Part shown: piece by piece, positions 34,483 through 41,858 of the stretch
Position numbering within the stretch: the stretch's first letter is position 1
Layout of the letters: every line of letters starts with the position of its first letter
Made by a program: the position numbers and the translations under genes
Source: UBA2336 sp031395485
GTDB taxonomy: Bacteria > Bacteroidota > Bacteroidia > Cytophagales > Cyclobacteriaceae
Assembly (NCBI GenBank): GCA_031395485.1
Contig: JANNUS010000006.1
Location: 248,001-312,000 of the forward strand
Length of the DNA stretch: 64,000 bases
Reading direction: 5' to 3'
Notes under the pieces: model-generated
What the model saw: the letters and a program-made list of their open reading frames with translations, nothing else
What the model was told of the DNA's origin: nothing
Databases searched by the model: none

Positions 34483-36600
34483 TCAGGAGAGTATCTGAAA
34501 AACAGCAAAAGCTGAGACATAGGCCAATAGAGACATGTATGTAAGTTGGATCAGCGGCCATTTCCAACCCTTTGTCTCGCGGTACACTACGGCTATGGTG
34601 CTCATACACTGCATGGCAAAAGTATAAAATACAAGTAATGAAAATCCAACGGCCGGTGTAAACATTGGCCCTCCTGTTTCTGGGTTTCGTTCAGCTCCCA
34701 TCCTCTCTTTTATTGTGGTTTGGTCTTCTACGCTTCCGATGCTATAAATCGTTGCCATGGTTCCTACAAAAACTTCGCGTGCAGCAAATGATGTGATAAG
34801 AGCAATTCCAATTTTCCAGTCAAACCCTAACGGTTTAATAAGTGGTTCGATCCCTTTACCAATAATGCCAGCATACGAGTGCTCCAACTTGTATGCGGCA
34901 ATCCTGTCTTTAAGTCCTTGCTCAGTAAGTTTAAGGGTTGCTGATTCTTGTATAACATTTTCACGGGCTTCATTCATGTTTTCTCCAGGCCCGAAACTGG
35001 CCAACACCCAAAGCACAACTGAAATGGCTATAATTACTTTACCGGCCTCAAATACAAAAGCCTTTGTTTTTTCAACAATAGTAAAACCAACATTCGACCA
35101 CTTTGGCCAACGGTATGCTGGCAGCTCCATTATTAAGTAGCTCCTCTCTTTTAATTTAATCAGGTATTTCATTGCTAAGGCCGAAAGCATTGCGGCACTA
35201 AAGCCTAACATGTACATACCCATCAGCACAATTCCCTGAAGATTAAAGAATCCAAGAGCCAGTTGATCAGGAACGATAAGCGCAATTAAAATTGTAAACA
35301 CGGGAAGTCGTGCCGAGCAACTCATTAACGGAGTTATAAAGATTGTTATGGTTCGCTCCTTCCAATTATCGATTGTACGAGTAGCCATTATTGCGGGTAT
35401 TGCACAAGCCACTCCCGACATAAGCGGCACAACACTTTTGCCGTTTAGCCCGAACTTTCTCATGATTTTATCCATCAGAAAAACCACGCGTGCCATGTAT
35501 CCAGACTCTTCTAAAACAGCAATACAGGCGAAGAGAATAGCAATTTGCGGAACGAAAATTACGATTCCTCCGATACCCGGAATAACTCCCTCGGTTAACA
35601 GACTTGTAAGTGCGCCCGCAGGAAGAATTCTGTCTAAAGAATTGCTAAGGGATGCAAATAAACCATCAATAAAATCCATGGGCACCGTAGCCCAGGCAAA
35701 AATCGATTGAAAAATCACAAAAAGTACGGTAAAGAAAATAACGTATCCCCATACTTTATGCACGAGTATTTTGTCAAGCTTGCCACTGTATTGCTTCCAT
35801 GAATCATTCGAGGTTTTCAACGTGACTTTATCAAGCATCTCCTGAATGAAAGTATATCGCTGTATCGTTTCCGCACCTTGAAATTTGCCCGGAAAAAAGT
35901 TGTGCTCTTCGCTTACATGTTCAATTAACTGTTGCTGATCTTTTGAAAGGAACTCTAATGATTTTGGTTGTTGAAGAAATTGATAAGCCTCATAATCATT
36001 ATCCAACTGAAGGCCCTCTCGCAATGTTTTTACCGCAATTTTTGCGGCATCATAAATTTTAAAAATTTTCTTTGTTGGAATTTCAAGTGGATTAGTCATT
36101 ACACGCTTAAGTTCCTCCAGCCCCGTTCCGCTTCTGGCATTGATGGGGACTACCGGAATTCCAAGTTTTGCCGACAATGCATTAATATCGTAACTGATAC
36201 CTGCTTTGGCTACAAGGTCCATCATGTTTAACGCTAAAATAGTTGGCGCACCAACATCAATTAGTTGCGTTAGCAGTAACAAACCTCTTTTGAGATTAGT
36301 GGCATCCGTTACTACAACAATTTTATCTGGACAATTTTCGCTTTTACGATTCAGTAAAATCTCCGAAACAATTCTTTCATCGATACTTCGTGGGTACAAA
36401 CTATAAATCCCCGGAAGGTCAATAATTTCGGCTACCGTTCCATCACTCATTACGGAATACCCTGAACGTTTCTCTACCGTAACCCCCGGAAAATTTCCAA
36501 TTTTTTGATTAAGACCCGTAAGGTGATTAAACAATGACGACTTGCCAGAATTGGGATTCCCCACGAAAGCAATTTTCAATCGTTGGGGAGTTGCGGACAT
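34483..36600 (-). CDS. feoB: Ferrous iron transport protein B
   Basis: 705 residues. The N-terminal G domain has GNPNSGKSSLFN (G1), DLPGIYSLYPRS (G3) and LNMMD (G4-like), followed by a GDI-like helical region and about ten membrane helices with the SGVACAIPAIMATR and SCSARLPVF motifs containing the conserved Cys. FeoB imports Fe(II) across the inner membrane. The ATG at 36600 overlaps the feoA TGA by one base; a TTG one codon earlier is unlikely. Confidence 0.97.
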   Translation of the reverse strand: MSATPQRLKIAFVGNPNSGKSSLFNHLTGLNQKIGNFPGVTVEKRSGYSVMSDGTVAEIIDLPGIYSLYPRSIDERIVSEILLNRKSENCPDKIVVVTDATNLKRGLLLLTQLIDVGAPTILALNMMDLVAKAGISYDINALSAKLGIPVVPINARSGTGLEELKRVMTNPLEIPTKKIFKIYDAAKIAVKTLREGLQLDNDYEAYQFLQQPKSLEFLSKDQQQLIEHVSEEHNFFPGKFQGAETIQRYTFIQEMLDKVTLKTSNDSWKQYSGKLDKILVHKVWGYVIFFTVLFVIFQSIFAWATVPMDFIDGLFASLSNSLDRILPAGALTSLLTEGVIPGIGGIVIFVPQIAILFACIAVLEESGYMARVVFLMDKIMRKFGLNGKSVVPLMSGVACAIPAIMATRTIDNWKERTITIFITPLMSCSARLPVFTILIALIVPDQLALGFFNLQGIVLMGMYMLGFSAAMLSALAMKYLIKLKERSYLIMELPAYRWPKWSNVGFTIVEKTKAFVFEAGKVIIAISVVLWVLASFGPGENMNEARENVIQESATLKLTEQGLKDRIAAYKLEHSYAGIIGKGIEPLIKPLGFDWKIGIALITSFAAREVFVGTMATIYSIGSVEDQTTIKERMGAERNPETGGPMFTPAVGFSLLVFYTFAMQCMSTIAVVYRETKGWKWPLIQLTYMSLLAYVSAFAVFQILS

Positions 36601-36833
36601 CAATTTAGTATTGAAATAGTGGCAGCTTCATCTAACCGAAGAGAAAGTTCGTAGCCCAATACGCTTATACAAACGGGGCCTCCAAAGGGCGCTGAAAAAT
36701 TAAATCGAATAGCTGCGCCTGGCAAACACCCCATCTCTAACAATTTCACCGACAATTCTTCATCTGTAAAGCCAGCAATGATTCCCACTTCTCCCGGTTT
36801 CATTTGGGATACATTTTTACTGCCTTCGCCCAT
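36600..36833 (-). CDS. feoA: Ferrous iron transport protein A
   Basis: 77 residues, SH3-like FeoA domain. The pattern GEVGIIAGFTDEELSVKLLEMGCLPGAAIRFNFSAPFGGPVCISVLGYELSLRLDEA is the full FeoA signature. FeoA is a small cytoplasmic partner of FeoB. Upstream lie a TATCTTTG promoter box and, overlapping its upstream region, a motif shared with the TonB-receptor locus, which would fit metal control. Confidence 0.95.
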   Translation of the reverse strand: MGEGSKNVSQMKPGEVGIIAGFTDEELSVKLLEMGCLPGAAIRFNFSAPFGGPVCISVLGYELSLRLDEAATISILN

Positions 36834-36855
36834 TCTTATTTAGATTGATTTCAAA

Positions 36856-36863
36856 CAAAGATA
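36856..36863 (-). promoter_or_regulatory. -7 type promoter box for feoAB
   Basis: On the minus strand TATCTTTG, an exact TAnnTTTG match, 22 bases before the feoA ATG; TTG on the same strand about 20 bases upstream (36884-36886) may be the -33 element. Confidence 0.5.
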
Positions 36864-36873
36864 TGGTCTGGTT

Positions 36874-36900
36874 GGCATCAAAACAATGATTCTTGTCAGT
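36874..36900. promoter_or_regulatory. Candidate metal-regulator site shared with 41359-41385 (feo copy)
   Basis: The 14-mer AAAACAATGATTCT at 36880-36893 with flanking GGCATC and CAGTT recurs almost unchanged at 41359-41385 before the TonB-receptor locus. Here it overlaps the -33 area of the feoA promoter, so a bound repressor would block feoAB. Confidence 0.35.
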
Positions 36901-36911
36901 TACCTTTAAGG

Positions 36912-37073
36912 ATGGGAAAGAAAAATGCTGTTAAAAAAGGAAAACTACTTGCCGGTAAGTCTGAGAAAAAGAATGAAAAAGTAACCCAGCCTCATCAACA
37001 GCAGGACGAACCTACAGTTGACTATGGCGGATTACCCAATCGTGATTTCAAAAAAAATATAGGCTGCGGCTAG
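36912..37073 (+). CDS. Small 53-residue basic protein, unknown
   Basis: An ATG ORF of 53 codons: a Lys-rich, Gln-rich first half (MGKKNAVKKGKLLAGKSEKK) and a distinct ending DYGGLPNRDFKKNIGCG with a single Cys. The ending looks conserved in style, with a GGLPxRDxKKNxGCG motif, but I cannot name a family. It is divergent from feoA, and its start lies only 11 bases after the motif shared with the TonB locus, so it may respond to the same signal. It ends 3 bases from the convergent S41 protease stop. Confidence 0.5.
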   Translation: MGKKNAVKKGKLLAGKSEKKNEKVTQPHQQQDEPTVDYGGLPNRDFKKNIGCG

Positions 37074-37076
37074 GCC

Positions 37077-38516
37077 CTATTTTACCAACTTTCTTTTGAT
37101 AAGTGTTTTAATACGGTCATCATCAATTAGCAAATTGAAATTTCTATTTTTAAGGTCTGCAGAAGATCCAATCAACTCAGCTTGATGCAAATGACTGGCA
37201 AAAGCCCTTCTGCCTCCGCTTCCTGTAATTTCAGTAATCGCAATACTTAAGAGGGTTTCTTCAACATCTCCTAACGGAGCCACTACAAGTGAATTGTCTT
37301 TATCTAAAACATCGGGAACAAAACCTTCACTGTAATCGGACTGATTAAGGCTATTGAAAGATTTTGTGATAATCGGTTGCATGCCCCAGGTATTTTTTGG
37401 GTCATTCGTTTCATACAGTGAAATCGAACCTACGTTCTTTCCTAGTGTGGTGTCACCAATAATAAATACTTCCATGTATGGCCGAAGGCCATTGATTAAA
37501 AGTTCGCTGGCAGACGCGGTACGGCTGCTGGTAAGAATATACACTTTTCCGGAAATTTGATTACCAACATTTTGGGTTTTGGTTTCAAATTTTTTCCGTA
37601 AAAAACTAGTGCCCAAACTGGGGTCATTAATAATTGCATCGGTTAACTCGGCATTGTACTTCCTAATTGTAAATACCTTCGTGTTATCAACGTCTTTACC
37701 AATAAGACTTGCCAACCTAATGGTGGCACTCTCTGCTCCACCACTATTATAGCGCAAGTCGAGCACCAAGTCCGTTATTCCGGAAGCTTTAAACTCACCG
37801 AAAATGTTTTCCATCTCCGTATTATACTGCTGGCTTTCCTGTGTTGGCCCTGCCGCAAAAAAATTGTACACGTAATAGCCAATCTTCTTACCGCCAATTT
37901 CAATTACTGAACTTAATAAGTTTGGGTTCTCGGCAAACTCAACCGTAGTTAATGCGAGAATCCCTTTATTTTCGAAACTACTGCCATTATATCGTTTGTA
38001 TGTTACGTTATGATTTTCACTGATTTGACCTAACAAACTTTGATAGTTCGACAATGTCATTTGGGTTCCATTAATATGGGTGATAACGTCTCCCCTCAAC
38101 AAATCCACAGAGGCAGCCGGTGAGCTTGTTTTAATATACATTACATGGGCAATAACATTTTCACTGGTTGCGCTTTCGAGATACAGCTTAAATTCGTAAC
38201 CCGCTTCTTTATTTACTCCTTGTAGTGAATTTAAGAGCTCGATATAATTATCCTGTATCCAGGAAAAACGATCTTCATCAGAAAGCAACGACTCAAAAAA
38301 TTCGTCTGGCGCTGGTGATTTGCTTGGAGAGGCTGGAATACTGGTATTCCACAAATAATACAGATTCATATTGTCCAGTATCCACGTATTTACATGATCA
38401 TTTTTCCCTGCCGTTTCTTTGTTTGTGCTGTCGCAAGCTGCGATTGAAAAAAGTACACTAATTAATAATCCAGAAAGGACCATCATCAACTTTTTCTTCT
38501 TCCCTAAATGTTTCAT
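37077..38516 (-). CDS. S41 family C-terminal processing peptidase-like lipoprotein
   Basis: 479 residues. A signal peptide with SIAAC gives a lipid-modified Cys28. A PDZ region spans about 105-190 (SSPAASVDLLRGDVITHING), followed by the S41 catalytic domain: VLDLRYNSGGAESATIRLA, TSSRTASASELLINGL with Ser335, and Lys360 in TTLGKNVG, 25 residues apart as in CtpA/Prc. It would cleave exported proteins from the C-terminus. It stands alone, downstream of murF-alr and csaA on the same strand. Confidence 0.9.
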   Translation of the reverse strand: MKHLGKKKKLMMVLSGLLISVLFSIAACDSTNKETAGKNDHVNTWILDNMNLYYLWNTSIPASPSKSPAPDEFFESLLSDEDRFSWIQDNYIELLNSLQGVNKEAGYEFKLYLESATSENVIAHVMYIKTSSPAASVDLLRGDVITHINGTQMTLSNYQSLLGQISENHNVTYKRYNGSSFENKGILALTTVEFAENPNLLSSVIEIGGKKIGYYVYNFFAAGPTQESQQYNTEMENIFGEFKASGITDLVLDLRYNSGGAESATIRLASLIGKDVDNTKVFTIRKYNAELTDAIINDPSLGTSFLRKKFETKTQNVGNQISGKVYILTSSRTASASELLINGLRPYMEVFIIGDTTLGKNVGSISLYETNDPKNTWGMQPIITKSFNSLNQSDYSEGFVPDVLDKDNSLVVAPLGDVEETLLSIAITEITGSGGRRAFASHLHQAELIGSSADLKNRNFNLLIDDDRIKTLIKRKLVK

Positions 38517-38555
38517 CGTTTCCAGATTTAAATTTGCAGTCTGTACAAATATCCA

Positions 38556-40988
38556 CTAAATACTTTCTGCCACAAAAACTCGCTTAACACGCTCGCTTGT
38601 GTTCGTTAATATTTCGTATGGTATTGTATTAATCTTTTTTGCCAATTCTTGTATTGGCATATCCTTTCCAAACAAAATTACCTCATCCCCCTCGCTTGCA
38701 TCAAGACCTGTGATGTCAATCATGGTCATATCCATACATACATTCCCTACAACACGTGCCCGTTTCCCATTCACCAGTACTTCACCTACGCCCTTGCTAA
38801 AGGCACGGCTGTAACCATCCGCATAACCAACCGCTATTGTTGCTATAGTCATGGCCTTTATCGCCTTACCCTTTCGACTGTAACCAATGCTATCACCCTC
38901 GTTTATTTCTCTGATCTGCGATATAATTGTTTTAAGACAAGCAACTGGCTTCAATGGTTGATCGAGCGTTGTTGGATTTACACCATATAATCCAACACCA
39001 AGGCGAACCATGTTGAGTTGCCATTCAGGCAAACGCAAAATCCCAGGTGTGTTTAGGATGTGTAATAATGGCTTATAATTAAGTGAATTCGAAATTTTGT
39101 TGGCTCTTTCAATAAAATCAGTTGCCTGTTTTTTTGAAAAAATATCATGCTCGGGTTCATCAGACCCAGCAAGATGAGTAAAGATTGAAGCCACTTCGAG
39201 ATTATTGTTTGCTTTTAAAAATCGTATTAACTGCTCCGTTTCAATTTCATTGAATCCTAAGCGATGCATACCCGTATCTAATTTGATATGTATTTTCCAT
39301 TGCCTACCGTCTAAGAAATTACTAAACTCGTTAAGAATCTTGAATCCATAAATCTCCGGCTCCAGGTTATAATTAATCATGGTTTGAAATCCATCCGCTG
39401 CGGGGTTCATAACCATTACAGGGAGTGTAATATTATTTTTTCTTAGCTCAACGCCTTCATCTGCGTAAGCCACTCCAAGATAATCTACCTTGTGGTATTG
39501 CAGCACATTTGCCACCTCAACGCTTCCACTACCATAGGCGAACGCTTTTACCATCACCATTAATTTTGTCTCGGCATTCAATTTAGACTTGAAATAATTC
39601 AGATTATACACCAAGGATCCCAGATCAACTTCCATCACAGTGCCATGCACTTTTCGTTGTAACAACGATGCAATTTTTTCAAATTGGAATACACGCGCAC
39701 CTTTTATCAGAATAATTTCTTGTTGAAAGGAATTTAAATTTACGGATCTTAAAAAATCATCTGTGGTATGATAGAATAAAGAAGGGACTTGAAACTTTGA
39801 GGCATGTTTAACTAAATCCGGTCCGATCCCAATAAATTTTTTGATTCCACTATTGTTAATCAACAGGGCTACACTGTTCGTTAGGGTCTCCTGATCAAGC
39901 CCCGATTGAAGTATGTCTGATAAAATAAGCGTTTTCTCTATTTTCTGATTCTGGTGATGAAGAAAATTCAAACTGATTTGTAGCCCGGCTAAATCGTTAT
40001 TATAGGTATCGTCAACTACCTGACATTGATTAATACCCTCTTTAAGTTCAAGTCTCATTGGCACAGCGCGCAGTAACTGAACGCGCTGTTGAATAACCTG
40101 TACATCAATGCCCATGAAAAGCATTACCGAAATACAATGGAACGCATTTTCAATTGAGGCTGTGTCAGAAAATGGTAATGCTATTTGAAATAAAATATTT
40201 TTCCAGGAAACACTATAGACGTTGTCGATTCTTGAAATTTTTATTTGCGCCTTCTCTGAGAACCCCCACGTCAACAATGAAAGAGATGTTTTTTGAAGTT
40301 CTTCTGCCAGATGAACCTGATCAATACAACATATTACAACCTTGGCACGATTAAAGAGCTTGGCCTTTTCTTTAATCTTATCAGGCAGTTCCTTAAAGTT
40401 TTCGTCATGAGCAGTGCCTATGTTGGTAAAGATTCCAATGGTTGGCTGTATGATGCACGCAAGAGCTTCCATTTCCCCAGGCATTGAAATCCCTGCTTCA
40501 AAGATGCCTAACGTGTGGTATGACTCTGTTTGCCAAACAGATAAAGGAACGCCCAATTGTGAGTTATAACTGCCTGGGTTTTTTACAATGGTATAATCTT
40601 TTGATAAGAGTTGGTACAACCACTCTTTAATAATTGTCTTTGCGTTGCTTCCTGTTATTCCAATAACAGGTAATGAAAATTTGTCACGCTGCGCTGAAGC
40701 AATTCTTTGTAAGGCATGCACAGACGAGTCTACTCGCAAAAAGTTTGCATTCACAAATTTTTGAAATGGGAAATCATTTTCTATAATAAATTGCCGTATC
40801 CCTGCCTCATATAAAGCTTGTATGTATTGATGGCCATCGTGATGATCTCCGTTAATTGCAAAAAAAACAGATCCTGGGTGAAGCAACATCTTACGGCTGT
40901 CTGTTATAAGATAAACAACCGGCCTGTCTAAAGAGAGAACCAGATTTCTTCCGCCTGTTATATTCTCTAATTGTGCGAATTGAAGCAT
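38556..40988 (-). CDS. Bifunctional MurF / alanine racemase
   Basis: 810 residues. The N-terminal ~447 residues are a MurF-type UDP-MurNAc-tripeptide:D-Ala-D-Ala ligase with ATP loop GITGSNAKTIIKEW (113-118, Gly to Ala in the usual GSNGKT) and NPGSYNSQLGVPLSVW. From about 450, VMEVDLGSLVYNLNYFKSKL opens a complete alanine racemase with PLP Lys481 in VMVKAFAYGSG, the GYADGYSRAF block, and VGNVCMDMTMID. The fusion is characteristic of Bacteroidota and links D-Ala production to its use. csaA ends one base upstream. Confidence 0.95.
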   Translation of the reverse strand: MLQFAQLENITGGRNLVLSLDRPVVYLITDSRKMLLHPGSVFFAINGDHHDGHQYIQALYEAGIRQFIIENDFPFQKFVNANFLRVDSSVHALQRIASAQRDKFSLPVIGITGSNAKTIIKEWLYQLLSKDYTIVKNPGSYNSQLGVPLSVWQTESYHTLGIFEAGISMPGEMEALACIIQPTIGIFTNIGTAHDENFKELPDKIKEKAKLFNRAKVVICCIDQVHLAEELQKTSLSLLTWGFSEKAQIKISRIDNVYSVSWKNILFQIALPFSDTASIENAFHCISVMLFMGIDVQVIQQRVQLLRAVPMRLELKEGINQCQVVDDTYNNDLAGLQISLNFLHHQNQKIEKTLILSDILQSGLDQETLTNSVALLINNSGIKKFIGIGPDLVKHASKFQVPSLFYHTTDDFLRSVNLNSFQQEIILIKGARVFQFEKIASLLQRKVHGTVMEVDLGSLVYNLNYFKSKLNAETKLMVMVKAFAYGSGSVEVANVLQYHKVDYLGVAYADEGVELRKNNITLPVMVMNPAADGFQTMINYNLEPEIYGFKILNEFSNFLDGRQWKIHIKLDTGMHRLGFNEIETEQLIRFLKANNNLEVASIFTHLAGSDEPEHDIFSKKQATDFIERANKISNSLNYKPLLHILNTPGILRLPEWQLNMVRLGVGLYGVNPTTLDQPLKPVACLKTIISQIREINEGDSIGYSRKGKAIKAMTIATIAVGYADGYSRAFSKGVGEVLVNGKRARVVGNVCMDMTMIDITGLDASEGDEVILFGKDMPIQELAKKINTIPYEILTNTSERVKRVFVAESI

Positions 40989-40989
40989 G

Positions 40990-41319
40990 TTAAAAAAGTC
41001 GAGCCCCGTTCTGTACTGGTTTGTCGATGGAACTTAGAACAACATTGTTGTTCTGATCTGGAAAACCAGTAACCAAAACTTCGGAAATAAAATTAGCGAT
41101 TTGCTTAGGTTCAAAATTAACTACACAAATTACCTGGCGACCGATCAGTGAATTTAGTTCATACAAGCCAGTGATTTGCGCGCTCGATTTTTTTACTCCT
41201 AACTCACCCAAGTCAATCCACAATTTATACGCAGGTTTTTTAGCCTCCACAAATACCTCTGCTTTTGTAATAGTGCCTGCGCGCAGGTCTATTTTGGTAA
41301 AATCACTCCATGAAATCAT
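40990..41319 (-). CDS. csaA: tRNA-binding-domain protein, CsaA type
   Basis: 109 residues forming a single EMAP/tRNA-binding OB fold: FTKIDLRAGTITKAEVFVEAKKPAYKLWIDLGELGVKKSSAQITGLYELNSLIGRQVICVVNFEPKQIANFISEVLVTGF. This is the CsaA length and pattern. CsaA of Bacillus has chaperone-like activity and binds peptides; tRNA binding is inferred from the fold. Co-transcribed with murF-alr. Its upstream region holds the motif shared with the feoA promoter. Confidence 0.85.
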   Translation of the reverse strand: MISWSDFTKIDLRAGTITKAEVFVEAKKPAYKLWIDLGELGVKKSSAQITGLYELNSLIGRQVICVVNFEPKQIANFISEVLVTGFPDQNNNVVLSSIDKPVQNGARLF

Positions 41320-41358
41320 AATAACCAGATAAAAATAATAGGCAAATCTCGCCTTTTA

Positions 41359-41385
41359 GGTATTAAAACAATGATTCTCAACAAT
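41359..41385. promoter_or_regulatory. Candidate metal-regulator site shared with 36874-36900 (TonB-locus copy)
   Basis: Contains AAAACAATGATTCT at 41365-41378 with GGTATT before and CAATTTC after. Same orientation relative to the plus-strand gene as the feo copy. It lies 40 bases from the csaA start and 80 from the start at 41465. Confidence 0.35.
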
Positions 41386-41464
41386 TTCTGCTTCAGAGCT
41401 AAATGAAATTTTTACCTTTCCTGTAACAATAGAAATAAATTTTGCGTTTTTGCTTCATTACCCC

Positions 41465-41797
41465 ATGAAACATAAGCCTTTTTATCGGATAGTTTTGGCA
41501 ATGTACACAGTGCTTGCTTTCTGCGTTTCGGCTAAAGCACAGGAGGAAAAATCATACAGTGAGGGTGAAATCGTAACAAGAGACGCACGAATTGACCTTG
41601 ATCCAATAACATTGGCTGAGGGTGAGCCTACACCTGATAAGAATACAATTACGGTTGCTATTAAGCCCGACTCATTAATAGTAAGACCTGTAAAACCTAT
41701 TATTAAATCTACTGATAAGGTTGAGGAAGACCCTTTATCCTTTAACTTCCTTTATTACATCATCGAAAAATTCAAGTTGTCTGATATCATCGAGTAA
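41465..41797 (+). CDS. Small secreted protein upstream of a TonB-dependent receptor
   Basis: 110 residues from ATG 41465 with a signal peptide (to CVSAKAQ). The mature part is acidic and ends with DPLSFNFLYYIIEKFKLSDIIE, the most ordered stretch. I do not recognise a family. The spacing to the TonB receptor is 61 bases on the same strand, so they may be co-transcribed. It could be a periplasmic partner of the receptor, but nothing in the sequence proves binding. Confidence 0.55.
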   Translation: MKHKPFYRIVLAMYTVLAFCVSAKAQEEKSYSEGEIVTRDARIDLDPITLAEGEPTPDKNTITVAIKPDSLIVRPVKPIIKSTDKVEEDPLSFNFLYYIIEKFKLSDIIE

Positions 41798-41829
41798 CGA
41801 GTTTGTTTTTTTGCTTGTATCCATTTACT

Positions 41830-41844
41830 TGCAACATTGTTGCA
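41830..41844. promoter_or_regulatory. Palindromic operator-like site before the TonB receptor
   Basis: TGCAACATTGTTGCA is a perfect 6-3-6 inverted repeat ending 14 bases before the receptor ATG. Size and form fit a winged-helix dimer of the Fur/Zur type, but the regulator is not known. Confidence 0.4.
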
Positions 41845-41858
41845 CCTAATAGCGATTC

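Noticed and set aside
38556..40988. Assembly error joining murF and alr
   Set aside because: The MurF-alanine racemase fusion is well known in Bacteroidota, and the junction region near 448 is continuous and normal.
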